The notes under the pieces are model-generated. The model had not been told where the DNA came from. It did no database searches and saw only the letters and a list, made by a program, of their open reading frames with translations. Below are positions 1 to 7,253 of a DNA stretch of 38,097 nucleotides, in pieces (within the stretch, counting starts at the first letter, position 1; each line of letters begins with the position of its first letter). The DNA is from JASJBU01 sp039714735 (lineage in GTDB: Bacteria; Pseudomonadota; Gammaproteobacteria; Chromatiales; Chromatiaceae): NCBI GenBank assembly GCA_039714735.1, contig JBDLIT010000024.1, forward strand, positions 1 through 38,097. Reading direction: 5' to 3'. A program made the position numbers and the translations under genes.

Positions 1-1
1 C

Positions 2-748
2 GGCGTCTCCTCGGTGGTGACAGGCGCGGTGGTGGGCATCACCCTGCTGTGGCTGACCCCGCTGCTCTACCACCTGCCCCAGGCCACTCTGGCTGCGGTG
101 ATCATCATGGCGGTGATGAACTTGATCAAGTTCAAGCCCATCGTGCATGCCTGGAAGGCCCAGAAGCACGATGGCATAGTCGCGGTGACGACCTTTGCCT
201 TGACCCTGATCATGGCCCCGCATCTGGACAAGGGCATCATCGTGGGCGTGGCGTTGTCCATCGGGCTATTCCTGTACCGCACCATGCGGCCGCGGGTCGC
301 GGTACTGTCGCGTTACAAGGATGGCACTATGCGCGACATCGCTGTGCACCCAGCGCCCACCAGTCCGAAGATCTCGATCATGCGCTTCGATGGTTCGCTC
401 TACTTCGCCAACGCCGGCTTTTTCGAGAACAATGTGCTGGAGGTGGTGGCGGCCAATCCTGAGCTGCAATACATCATCATCGATGCACAGGGCATCAATC
501 AGCTCGACGCCACAGGCGAGGAGGTGTTGTATCACCTAGCCTCGCGCCTGCGGACCAACGGTATCGAGTTGTTGGTGGCGCGCATGAAGAGGCAGTTCAT
601 GGGCACCCTGCGCCGCACCAACATCATCGACAAGATGGGTGAGGACCATTTCTTCTCCCGCATTCAGTTTGCTCTGGATTATGCTTGGGATGGTTTGGGT
701 TCTGACTACGATCGCAATACTTGTCCATTGCGGAATCCGAATATCTGA
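2..748 (+). CDS. SulP family anion transporter, C-terminal part (5' end outside window)
   Basis: The open frame is already running at the left edge, so only the last ~249 residues are present. They hold the final hydrophobic transmembrane segments of the permease and then a cytoplasmic STAS domain, roughly the last 130 residues. The STAS domain shows the typical short conserved loop (Leu-Asp-Ala-Thr-Gly) after a buried beta strand (YIIID). SulP proteins carry sulfate, bicarbonate or other anions across the inner membrane, and the STAS domain regulates them. The substrate cannot be told from this fragment. The apparent GTG at position 14 lies inside a membrane segment and is not a real start. 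A stable hairpin follows the stop codon. Confidence 0.9.
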   Translation, partial: GVSSVVTGAVVGITLLWLTPLLYHLPQATLAAVIIMAVMNLIKFKPIVHAWKAQKHDGIVAVTTFALTLIMAPHLDKGIIVGVALSIGLFLYRTMRPRVAVLSRYKDGTMRDIAVHPAPTSPKISIMRFDGSLYFANAGFFENNVLEVVAANPELQYIIIDAQGINQLDATGEEVLYHLASRLRTNGIELLVARMKRQFMGTLRRTNIIDKMGEDHFFSRIQFALDYAWDGLGSDYDRNTCPLRNPNI

Positions 749-1071
749 TCCAGGATCGGCGGACACCTTCGGGTGTCCGCGAACCCATCAACCTTTGGAA
801 GGTCTGATCAATTCAGGCCTTCCTGCGCTAACCCACGCGGCGGGGTCTCTGTTTTAAAGCGCTTTTTCTCCACATCCCTGACCGTTACCTCATCCAGCTG
901 TCTCCAATCTTGATTCACAGATATCCAGATATCGTTCAATAGTCCACCACCGTTTGATAGAGGGCTATGGGCTTCACTGTCAATCAGATTGGCGGAGTAC
1001 TTAGTAGGGCTCTGGATGAACAATGGGTGTAGTGCAAGATTTTCACCCCGCAGTACTTTTTTTGATGGGTG
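749..1071. other. Gene-free stretch between the SulP gene and the next minus-strand gene
   Basis: Apart from the UUCG hairpin, nothing convincing is visible. A minus-strand open frame at 808-1023 has only a TTG start and no ribosome binding site. It could be a decayed coding remnant but cannot be supported as a gene. Confidence 0.4.
759..780 (+). terminator. Perfect 9-bp hairpin with UUCG tetraloop after the SulP gene
   Basis: GCGGACACC and GGTGTCCGC pair perfectly around a TTCG tetraloop, 10 bases after the stop codon. No T-tract follows, so it may be a 3'-end stabiliser or a Rho-assisted end rather than a classical intrinsic terminator. Confidence 0.5.
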
Positions 1072-1695
1072 CTATCGGTCTGGCCAGGAGTTTGCCCAGA
1101 GAGGATGAGGTTCTGATGGCGATTGGGGTGGATATGAGGGAACAGGCTGGCGATTATAGTGATTACGGTTTGACGGCTGTGCCGGATTGACACGCATCCG
1201 GCCATAATTTCCATGCCATCGCTTCTCTTGGCGTTTTTCATTCAGCGGCCTGAAACGGTAGTTGCTGTCAGGTTGCTGGAACGCACCGTATCCTTGAAGA
1301 TCCTGAAAGGCTGGGTCGCGGGTGGCGCTGGAGTAGCCCTGTCCCTGCATCGGCGGATATGAGGATCCGTATTGATTTACATTCGCAGTCGTATCTTCTT
1401 GTGGGCGGAAACGTAAGCTATCTTGAGACGAAAACTGTCTGGAGCTGTATCCGCCTGATTTGTCGTATCCAGTTGAGTAGTTACCGTAGGGATCGATTGA
1501 TGGTGGATAGCCTCCGGATGATTCCCATGCAGGAGCCTTATGGCCATCAGGTTGCCGAACAGGCGATGTTGAAACAACAGGCTGACTCTCCTGATGAGCG
1601 GATTTGCCCGATTCAGGTGGATCTTCACCATCCCATAAGAAAAACAGTACAGCGACCATAAGGGCTGCGATGGGCCATAATCTGTAATTTGACAT
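1072..1695 (-). CDS. Hypothetical membrane-anchored Tyr/Pro/Ser/Gln-rich protein (207 aa)
   Basis: I do not recognise this family. The protein starts with a short basic N-terminus and one hydrophobic segment at about residues 7-21, which fits an uncleaved signal anchor. The remainder (~185 residues) is hydrophilic and probably disordered, rich in Tyr, Gly, Pro, Ser and Gln. The short motif Arg-Phe-Arg-Pro occurs twice (Leu-Arg-Phe-Arg-Pro and Tyr-Arg-Phe-Arg-Pro) and Tyr-Pro-Pro recurs. The C-terminal third is basic and Asn/Arg/His-rich. The topology predicts a periplasmic tail. No clear Shine-Dalgarno precedes the ATG, but a TATAAT hexamer lies ~50 bases upstream. The long uninterrupted frame with a sensible signal anchor argues that it is a real gene. 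The function is unknown. Confidence 0.6.
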   Translation of the reverse strand: MSNYRLWPIAALMVAVLFFLWDGEDPPESGKSAHQESQPVVSTSPVRQPDGHKAPAWESSGGYPPSIDPYGNYSTGYDKSGGYSSRQFSSQDSLRFRPQEDTTANVNQYGSSYPPMQGQGYSSATRDPAFQDLQGYGAFQQPDSNYRFRPLNEKRQEKRWHGNYGRMRVNPAQPSNRNHYNRQPVPSYPPQSPSEPHPLWANSWPDR

Positions 1696-1743
1696 ATGAA
1701 TTGGGAAAACCTTCTAGGTAATACGGTATCTTACGATAGTTTG

Positions 1744-1749
1744 ATTATA
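1744..1749 (-). promoter_or_regulatory. Possible -10 element for the 207-aa protein gene
   Basis: The minus strand reads TATAAT here, about 50 bases before the ATG at 1695. No good -35 lies at the normal distance, so the promoter may depend on an activator or may be chance. Confidence 0.3.
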
Positions 1750-1861
1750 GGCTAGTTTGATAGTTCCTTCTTAGGCAAGGTAAGGCCCTGTTATTGGCAA
1801 CAAGAATGTCCCCCTGGTTGATGATTCTGAATGAGAGTTTGGAGTCAATACTGTCTTTCAT

Positions 1862-2410
1862 TCATAGCAATTTTGTGACCCGCATGACACACTCATCAGC
1901 GCCATCATACATACATTGGGTCTCTTTGATATCAAACTTCTCGTTGAATTTTTCCCCCAGGCCTCGGATTATTCCTCTGACCACCGGGCAGAGTTTTCTG
2001 TGTGATTGATAGTGGACCATCAGCACGTCAGGTGCTTCCCTGTGGGCCGAGAGTCTGGGTGGTTTTCGATTTTTATTATGCTGGTGGATGGCATCATGGA
2101 TACTGCCGCCCGCCACTTCAATAACATCAAACGTTTTCATATTCTTATCTTTGACATACATGTGATAGAAGGTGAGCAGTTGGGGGCCGACAAAAGAGCC
2201 AAAGTCTTCCAACACATCCGGGACAGGAACATTCAATGCCTTTGATGCGGTTTGGACAAGATTCACGATTTCTTCATCAGCATAGTCCTGGACCGGAAAG
2301 TACATCTTGTACTTATAGCCTTGTGCTTTCAGCAAGGCGTCCCATGTTGCCTTACCACCATGCCGCTCAATGACGTATTCCCGTAAAAAATGAAAAATCA
2401 CGCCGTACAT
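1862..2410 (-). CDS. Stand-alone H-NOX haem nitric-oxide/oxygen-binding protein (182 aa)
   Basis: The whole protein is one H-NOX (HNOB) domain of normal length. It begins with the typical Met-Tyr-Gly-x-x-Phe-His-Phe-Leu start. His105 (Gly-Gly-Ser-Ile-His) is the likely proximal haem ligand, and the haem-propionate motif Tyr134-x-Ser136-x-Arg138 is intact. H-NOX proteins bind NO, and some bind O2, and pass the signal to a partner protein. Bacterial stand-alone H-NOX genes usually sit beside a histidine kinase, a diguanylate cyclase or a chemoreceptor. Here none is adjacent; instead a haemoglobin and its reductase are transcribed divergently. A GAGGG ribosome binding site lies 7 bases before the ATG. 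Whether the pocket excludes O2 cannot be judged from sequence alone. Confidence 0.92.
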   Translation of the reverse strand: MYGVIFHFLREYVIERHGGKATWDALLKAQGYKYKMYFPVQDYADEEIVNLVQTASKALNVPVPDVLEDFGSFVGPQLLTFYHMYVKDKNMKTFDVIEVAGGSIHDAIHQHNKNRKPPRLSAHREAPDVLMVHYQSHRKLCPVVRGIIRGLGEKFNEKFDIKETQCMYDGADECVMRVTKLL

Positions 2411-2569
2411 ATCGATTCCCTCAGTTACGTATGAATTTGAATATTTCTATGTATTCTGATGTACCGGTTTCACTAAATGGTAACTCATCACAAAATGAAA
2501 TGCCTGTTTAGGAAGAGGCGTTAAATGATTCGGACATAGAAAAATTTATACTCAGGCGCATGGCTTTTT

Positions 2570-2598
2570 TTGTTAGAATTTTTCCCGCAGTGTTTATT
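2570..2598 (+). promoter_or_regulatory. Candidate promoter of the truncated haemoglobin gene
   Basis: TTGTTA at 2570-2575 and TTTATT at 2593-2598 are spaced by 17 bases. Each matches the sigma70 consensus in four of six positions. The predicted start of transcription (~2605) falls next to the inverted repeat at 2608-2638. Confidence 0.35.
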
Positions 2599-2607
2599 AA
2601 AGGAGAC

Positions 2608-2638
2608 TCTGATTAAATCCATCCTTGGAATAATCAGA
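2608..2638. repeat. Inverted repeat TCTGATTA-N15-TAATCAGA upstream of the globin gene
   Basis: Two perfect 8-base arms (2608-2615 and 2631-2638) are separated by 15 bases, 35 bases before the globin ATG. They could be the operator of a dimeric regulator or a hairpin in the 5' leader. They do not match the FNR-type half site TTGAT, nor the NsrR pattern as I know it. Confidence 0.5.
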
Positions 2639-2673
2639 CCTTATAACTATTAAAAGTTGAGAGGAGTTGAATA

Positions 2674-3039
2674 ATGAGTAGTTTATATGAGCGCCTGGGT
2701 GGAGAGGCTGCGGTGGACGCAGCTGTGGACATTTTCTATCGCAAGGTCTTGATGGATGAGCGGGTCAATGAGTTTTTCGATGACGTGGATATTGAGAAAC
2801 AGTCAGCCAAACAGAAAGGTTTCCTGACCATGGTCTTCGGCGGCCCCAACAACTATACCGGCAAGGACATGCGCGAAGGTCATAAACATCTGGTAGACCG
2901 TGGCCTCAACGACAGCCATGTGGATGCAATCATTGAATTGCTGGGTGGCACATTAAAAGAACTCGGAGTGAATGACGCAGATATCGCCGAAGTGGCTGGT
3001 ATAGCGGAATCGGTGCGTGGCGACGTCTTGAATCGATAA
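2674..3039 (+). CDS. glbN: Group I truncated haemoglobin (trHbN type)
   Basis: The protein has 121 residues and matches the short 2-on-2 globin fold throughout. It starts with the Leu-Tyr-Glu-Arg-Leu-Gly-Gly signature. Phe21-Tyr22 fits the B9-B10 pair, whose Tyr hydrogen-bonds haem-bound ligand. His70 in Met-Arg-Glu-Gly-His fits the proximal F8 ligand. A GAGGAG ribosome binding site lies seven bases before the ATG. Group I members typically oxidise NO to nitrate with O2 or store O2. The next gene, five bases downstream, encodes a reductase able to re-reduce the haem, so the pair probably acts as a two-protein NO dioxygenase. That role is inferred from context. Residue roles are assigned by family pattern, not by structure. 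Confidence 0.93.
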   Translation: MSSLYERLGGEAAVDAAVDIFYRKVLMDERVNEFFDDVDIEKQSAKQKGFLTMVFGGPNNYTGKDMREGHKHLVDRGLNDSHVDAIIELLGGTLKELGVNDADIAEVAGIAESVRGDVLNR

Positions 3040-3044
3040 CGATA

Positions 3045-4019
3045 ATGCCGACACTCCGTTTATCTGGACAATCTTTTTCCGTTCGGGATGGCGAATCTGT
3101 GCTTGAGACTCTGCTCTCAGCCAATTGTGTGGTACCCAACAGCTGCCGGGCCGGTGTTTGCCAATCCTGTCTGATGCAGTTGGTGAAAGGCCAGCTCAAT
3201 GAAGGTGCTCAAAGAGGTCTGAAAGACAGCTGGCAGGCCCAGGGGTTGTTCCTGGCCTGCCAGTGTCACCCGGAACAGGATCTTGAGATCAAACTTCCGG
3301 CCATGGATAGCTTGCGTATGAAGTGCCGGGTTTCGAAGCACAGCAGATTAAACGCAGAGGTTGCGGTCATGCGGCTCCAACCCAAGGAGAGACTGGAATA
3401 TCGCCCCGGACAGCATGTAACAATCTGGAAGGATGAGCTGTTGGGGCGCAGTTACTCTCTGGCCAGTGTGCCCGCAATCGATGATGATGAGCTGGAATTC
3501 CATATCAGACGTCAGCCTCATGGAATTCTCAGTCCCTGGTTGTATGAAGATATCCAGGTAGGGGATCAACTGCAGGTTCAGGGTCCCGGGGGCGAGTGTT
3601 TTTATACCGCAAGCGGCTCAGAACAGAATTTGTTGCTGGCTGGAACCGGAACGGGTCTTGCGCCCCTTTATGGAATCTTGCGGGATGCCCTGCAGCAGGG
3701 ACATGCCGGGGCGATACATCTCTATCATGGTGCGATGCATGCCGATGGCCTCTATCTCCATGAGACCTTGCAGCAATTGGCGCAGATCCATCAAAACCTG
3801 CACTACCATCCCTGTGTGCTCAACCACGAGCCTGGACTGGACACTCTGATAAGGGTTGAAAACCTGGCTGACGCTTTGCGCAGGGACTGGAGTAGTCTGC
3901 AAGGCTGGCGGGTCTATCTGTGCGGAGACGAGCCATTCGTTAATCAGCAACGTAAACAGTGTTACCTGGCCGGTGCAAGGCTGCAGGAGATCTATGCGGA
4001 TGCCTTTATCAGGGCATAG
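3045..4019 (+). CDS. 2Fe-2S ferredoxin-FAD-NAD(P)H oxidoreductase, likely haemoglobin reductase
   Basis: The protein is an N-terminal plant-type ferredoxin domain fused to a ferredoxin-NADP reductase module (324 aa). Cys34, Cys39, Cys42 and Cys72 form the 2Fe-2S cluster pattern. The FAD-binding motif Arg-Ser-Tyr-Ser lies near residue 134, the nucleotide-binding Gly-Thr-Gly-Thr-Gly-Leu-Ala-Pro near residue 200, and the C-terminal Cys-Gly-Asp/Glu-Pro element near residue 292. This layout matches reductases of ring-hydroxylating and methane-monooxygenase-type systems. No oxygenase is nearby. The five-base gap to the globin gene suggests it delivers electrons from NAD(P)H to that globin, in effect a split flavohaemoglobin. 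The electron acceptor is an inference. Confidence 0.88.
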   Translation: MPTLRLSGQSFSVRDGESVLETLLSANCVVPNSCRAGVCQSCLMQLVKGQLNEGAQRGLKDSWQAQGLFLACQCHPEQDLEIKLPAMDSLRMKCRVSKHSRLNAEVAVMRLQPKERLEYRPGQHVTIWKDELLGRSYSLASVPAIDDDELEFHIRRQPHGILSPWLYEDIQVGDQLQVQGPGGECFYTASGSEQNLLLAGTGTGLAPLYGILRDALQQGHAGAIHLYHGAMHADGLYLHETLQQLAQIHQNLHYHPCVLNHEPGLDTLIRVENLADALRRDWSSLQGWRVYLCGDEPFVNQQRKQCYLAGARLQEIYADAFIRA

Positions 4020-4469
4020 GCCTGATTGAGATGATTTAAACCTTCCATCGGCTGCCAGCACAATCCGGAAGCGCCCAGACCACTTGCCGGGCTTGTGTGA
4101 TTGAAGTAGGTCGACGACCACGCTGTTTCTCAGCTCGCTATCCCGGATGCTGTGTAGAGTCTGTATCCCGCAATGCTTCGTTCCGGTGTCGGCAGGAGAC
4201 CAATCTATTCATAGTAACGAATCGTTTCAGGTTTGCAGTGAGTCGACGTGAAATGATTCTCGGCCAGCGGTTCTCTGCTGGACATGCGAGAACAACTTAG
4301 ATTCGTATTCCAAAGCCTCATCACCTACACTTCAATACGATATGGAAAAAACCCATATTTTTTTATGGTAAAACTGATAACCGCAACACTAAGGACCTGA
4401 AGCTGACAATAAGAGATGGATTCTCTCCGAGATCTAAAATTAAATAACAACATGAGGAGTGAATTAATA
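4020..4469. other. 450-base gene-free region upstream of the multihaem cytochrome
   Basis: No credible gene is present. A 6-bp stem (ATCAGG / CCTGAT, 4008-4026) straddles the reductase stop codon but has no T-tract. At 4340-4364 an AT-rich hairpin runs into a T-tract. The 67-aa open frame at 4097-4300 has no protein-like character. The cytochrome promoter should lie between ~4340 and 4450, but no hexamer pair stands out. Confidence 0.4.
4340..4364 (+). terminator. Weak hairpin with T-tract upstream of the cytochrome gene
   Basis: ATATGG (4340-4345) and CCATAT (4353-4358) form a 6-bp stem around a 7-base loop and run straight into six further T residues. The stem is AT-rich, so it is either a weak end for leftward-entering transcripts or a regulatory palindrome for the cytochrome gene. 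Confidence 0.35.
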
Positions 4470-6059
4470 ATGAAGAGAAACAGTAAATGGAGGCGTTTCG
4501 TCGTTTCCTTGACCTTCGGACTGGCTATGAGTGTAGCCTCCGTACAACTGCTGGCATCGGCGGGCGATCCGGTCGATCCCCCTCAGCTGGGGTCGGGACC
4601 GGGAGCCGGTAGTGGGCCGGGAGACAGCAAGGGCGGTAGTAACAAGAAGGTGCCGCCAAAACGGATTCAGGAGATCACCAGCCGTTTCGAGACCAGTCTG
4701 CACGCCACGAGGAGAGGCAAGGAGCGCTTTTACAGTGCCTATTGGGACCTCGATGGAGACGGTGATCTCGAAGACAATGGTGGTTTCGAACATTCGGCCA
4801 TCGACGTCTATGGCGAGGATGTGGCTGATTACGACAATCTCCCCTGCAAGGGTTGTCATTATCCTCCAGCGGTCGCATCGGAAGACACAGACACCGATGA
4901 CGAGATTTTTCCCGGCGGTTGTAGCGACTGTCACTGGAACTACAATGCGGAAGACTACGGTGTCCCTGCCTATGACGTCGCCTACTGCGATGTGGACGAG
5001 ACGGATGCTGTTGTCATAGCAGTTTGTCCGGAAGACTATGATCCCTCGACCCAGATCAGCCAGGATGGGGTCTGTATCGGTTGCCACGGCCGGCAGGCCG
5101 CGGAGAACAAACTCCTGACGGACGTCCACCGCACCATCGATGCTGCGAATCCAGGTGAAATTCAGAAATTCGGTTGTCTGAGCTGCCATCATGAGGCAGA
5201 GGTTCACGGGGATGAGGTGATGCTTGATTCCCACCTGGACAATCCCAAGACCAGCTGCGCCCAGTCGGGCTGCCACGAGCGCGAGGTCAAGATCGCCGGC
5301 GGTAAGAAGGCTACGGGAGGAGCATGCAAGGGTGATCATGGTAAGGTCAACGAGCGCTGCGAGACCTTCCACAGCCAGCACATGGCCGACGTGGACTGCA
5401 CCTCATGCCACATTCAGTCCAACTCCACCTGCAATAGTTGTCACTTCGACAGCGAACTCGACCACAACAAGCGCTTCTATCGCCAGATCCCGTCCATTGG
5501 CTTCAAGTTTCTGATGAACTTTGGGGGTCACCAGACCGATGGGCCCAAGATCCACACCGGCAACTACCAGTCCCTGACCGTGGGCGCGGTCTGCGTCGAC
5601 GGGGAGTGCGAGACCGAGGGCGCGCAGACCTTTGTCGTGTTTGCCCCCTTTGCCTCCCATTCGGTGACCAAGGGTGAGGAGATCATGTGCCGCGACTGCC
5701 ATGTGGTCAGCGACGGCAACGGCGGTTACGAGGGCAACCCGGCGGTCGTCGAGTATCTGACTGAGGGCACGGTGACCACCACCACCTGGAATCCGGATGC
5801 GGGTATCGCAGGCCTGCTGGAAGGTCCCTCAGGCACCATCCCGCTGCCCCATGATTGGGCCCCCGAAAATGGTGGCGCCCTGAAGATGGATTTCGTCTAC
5901 TACCTGGGCAACACCACCGATCCGGTGACCAAGAATCCGGCCGGGGATGATTGGGCGTTCCTGAAGACGGGGCCGGACCGGGCTCATATGCCCTACGGAA
6001 CGCCCCTGTCGGAGGAGCAGATGCAGAACCTGATTCTCGACGAGTTCCCTGACGAGTAA
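4470..6059 (+). CDS. Secreted multihaem c-type cytochrome, eight candidate haem sites
   Basis: The start is placed at 4470 because GAGGAG at 4454-4459 precedes it and a clear signal peptide follows (basic N-terminus, hydrophobic core, cleavage after about Ala31). Upstream in-frame ATGs at 4416 and 4452 would bury this signal. The 529-residue protein carries seven Cys-x-x-Cys-His sites at residues 126, 151, 202, 236, 310, 321 and 407, plus one Cys-x4-Cys-His at 263-269. Eight periplasmic haems are therefore likely. Between residues ~85 and 105 an acidic Asp-rich loop resembles a calcium site. The N-terminal ~50 mature residues are Gly/Pro/Ser-rich, suggesting a flexible or tethered tail. The wider octahaem group includes nitrite, hydroxylamine, tetrathionate and sulfite enzymes; I cannot place this protein in any of them. 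It stands alone, ended by a strong terminator. Confidence 0.88.
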   Translation: MKRNSKWRRFVVSLTFGLAMSVASVQLLASAGDPVDPPQLGSGPGAGSGPGDSKGGSNKKVPPKRIQEITSRFETSLHATRRGKERFYSAYWDLDGDGDLEDNGGFEHSAIDVYGEDVADYDNLPCKGCHYPPAVASEDTDTDDEIFPGGCSDCHWNYNAEDYGVPAYDVAYCDVDETDAVVIAVCPEDYDPSTQISQDGVCIGCHGRQAAENKLLTDVHRTIDAANPGEIQKFGCLSCHHEAEVHGDEVMLDSHLDNPKTSCAQSGCHEREVKIAGGKKATGGACKGDHGKVNERCETFHSQHMADVDCTSCHIQSNSTCNSCHFDSELDHNKRFYRQIPSIGFKFLMNFGGHQTDGPKIHTGNYQSLTVGAVCVDGECETEGAQTFVVFAPFASHSVTKGEEIMCRDCHVVSDGNGGYEGNPAVVEYLTEGTVTTTTWNPDAGIAGLLEGPSGTIPLPHDWAPENGGALKMDFVYYLGNTTDPVTKNPAGDDWAFLKTGPDRAHMPYGTPLSEEQMQNLILDEFPDE

Positions 6060-6130
6060 TAATAACCAAGGCGCGCTGGCGACACCGGACTCAGGGCCGG
6101 TGCCGTTGCCCTGCCAAAACAGCACGAACA

Positions 6131-6160
6131 GAGGGGCGAGCGATCGCCCCTTTTTCTTTT
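6131..6160 (+). terminator. Strong intrinsic terminator after the cytochrome gene
   Basis: GGGGCGA (6133-6139) pairs with TCGCCCC (6144-6150) around a GCGA tetraloop and is followed by TTTTTCTTTT. It lies ~75 bases after the stop codon. Confidence 0.9.
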
Positions 6161-6266
6161 CCCATGTAATAGTCAGCGGACCATTAAGAGCATCATCTCG
6201 GCATGGTCTGTCTGTCGGCTATCTTCTCGAGTCCATTCGCCTGTCTTAATCCGGGTTTTTTCCTGT

Positions 6267-6295
6267 CTGACATCCGAGTAAGATTCCAGTATAAC
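6267..6295 (+). promoter_or_regulatory. Sigma70-type promoter of grxD and the deaminase gene
   Basis: CTGACA at 6267-6272 and TATAAC at 6290-6295 each match five of six consensus positions and are 17 bases apart. Transcription would begin near 6302, giving a leader of about 65 bases before the grxD ATG. Confidence 0.6.
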
Positions 6296-6366
6296 TTTCA
6301 GTGCTTGAAATGGAGCATACCGGCCCCATTTGGCATTGCATCCTAATTTATATAAAGAGGTGTCAG

Positions 6367-6705
6367 ATGGACGTTTTGGATCGAATTCGTGAGCAAGTGG
6401 AGGGCAATCCCATAGTGCTTTACATGAAGGGGACCCCCCAGTTTCCCATGTGCGGATTCTCCTCCCGCGCGGCGGCGGCATTGCAGGATTGCGGAGCGCC
6501 TTTCTCCTATGTGAACGTGTTGCAGGATGCCGAGATCTTCGAGAATCTGCCTCGTTATGCCGATTGGCCAACTTTTCCCCAACTCTATATCAAGGGTGAG
6601 CTGGTGGGCGGCTGTGATATCACCCTGGAACTCCATCAGAATGGCGAACTGCAAAAGATGGTGAAAGAGGCCGCTGATGCGTCTGAAGGCGATCAGCAGT
6701 CCTGA
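6367..6705 (+). CDS. grxD: Monothiol glutaredoxin, Grx4/GrxD family
   Basis: The 112-residue protein carries the monothiol Cys29-Gly-Phe-Ser32 active site, preceded by the glutathione-binding Lys-Gly-Thr-Pro. It is followed by the family's Trp-Pro-Thr-Phe-Pro-Gln-Leu-Tyr and Gly-Gly-Cys-Asp elements. CGFS glutaredoxins bind a bridging 2Fe-2S cluster with glutathione and deliver Fe-S clusters in the cytoplasm. The ATG at 6367 is chosen because AAGAGG precedes it and the protein then has the family's usual length; the GTG at 6301 would add an unrelated 22 residues. Its stop overlaps the next start (TGATG), so the two are translationally coupled. Confidence 0.95.
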   Translation: MDVLDRIREQVEGNPIVLYMKGTPQFPMCGFSSRAAAALQDCGAPFSYVNVLQDAEIFENLPRYADWPTFPQLYIKGELVGGCDITLELHQNGELQKMVKEAADASEGDQQS

Positions 6706-7223
6706 TGCCAGGTAAGTGGGACACCCGTTTTTTGGGACTGGCGGCGCATATCTCCGCCTGGAGTAAGGATCCTTCCTCTCAGGTCGGGGCGGTTATCACG
6801 GATGGCAACCGTATCGTCTCCCTGGGTTATAACGGTTTCGCGACAGGTGTGGAGGACAAACCCGAGCGGCTGAGCAATCGTAACTGCAAGCTGAATCTCA
6901 CCATTCACGCGGAAGAGAACGCCATGATCTTCGCCAAGCGGGATCTGACCGACTGCACCGTCTACGTGACTCATCCCCCCTGTCCGCGTTGCGCCTCGAA
7001 ACTGATCCAGGAGGAGGTCGCGCGGGTGGTCTACATCTCACCCAGCGAAGATTTCCTCTCACGCTGGGCGGATGACCTGAAACTGTCCCATGAGATGTAT
7101 CAGGAGGCGGGGGTCGAAGTGACGGCCTTTGAGCTGGAAAAGGTCGATATCGACAATGCGCAGATCACCATCGCCCCCGGCGGTTTGTTTAAAAAAGTGG
7201 TGGGCCGCCTTCTAGGTGGCTGA
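6705..7223 (+). CDS. dCMP deaminase / cytidine-deoxycytidylate deaminase family protein
   Basis: The 172-residue protein has the zinc deaminase core. His68-Ala-Glu70 supplies the zinc ligand and catalytic Glu, and Pro92-Cys93-Pro-Arg-Cys96 supplies the other two zinc ligands. The Ser-Ser-Gln-Val-Gly-Ala segment and the region after Gly-Tyr-Asn-Gly-Phe match dCMP deaminases, which convert dCMP to dUMP for thymidylate synthesis. The last ~50 residues extend beyond the core and are less conserved. The start codon overlaps the grxD stop by one base. Substrate preference (dCMP or another nucleotide) cannot be settled by sequence alone. Confidence 0.85.
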   Translation: MPGKWDTRFLGLAAHISAWSKDPSSQVGAVITDGNRIVSLGYNGFATGVEDKPERLSNRNCKLNLTIHAEENAMIFAKRDLTDCTVYVTHPPCPRCASKLIQEEVARVVYISPSEDFLSRWADDLKLSHEMYQEAGVEVTAFELEKVDIDNAQITIAPGGLFKKVVGRLLGG

Positions 7224-7253
7224 TCTGTTGCTGCACTGCCGTTTGATCCGACT

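Larger units (their letters stand above)
6060..6366. other. Intergenic region between the cytochrome and grxD
   Basis: This stretch of about 300 bases holds the cytochrome terminator (6131-6160) and the grxD promoter (6267-6295). No gene is supported in it. Confidence 0.6.

Noticed and set aside
808..1023. 71-residue minus-strand open frame after the SulP gene
   Set aside because: It has only a TTG start, no ribosome binding site and no recognisable domain. It could be a remnant but is not supported.
4097..4300. 67-residue plus-strand frame between the reductase and the cytochrome
   Set aside because: No ribosome binding site or hydrophobic or domain pattern; composition looks random.
5356..5376. 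Cys-Glu-Thr-Phe-His as a ninth haem site in the cytochrome
   Set aside because: The second Cys is absent, so it cannot form the two thioether bonds of a standard c-type haem.
4464..5381. 305-residue open frame on the minus strand inside the cytochrome gene
   Set aside because: It is antisense to a gene with eight haem motifs and a signal peptide, and it has no protein family features. It arises from codon bias of the sense strand.
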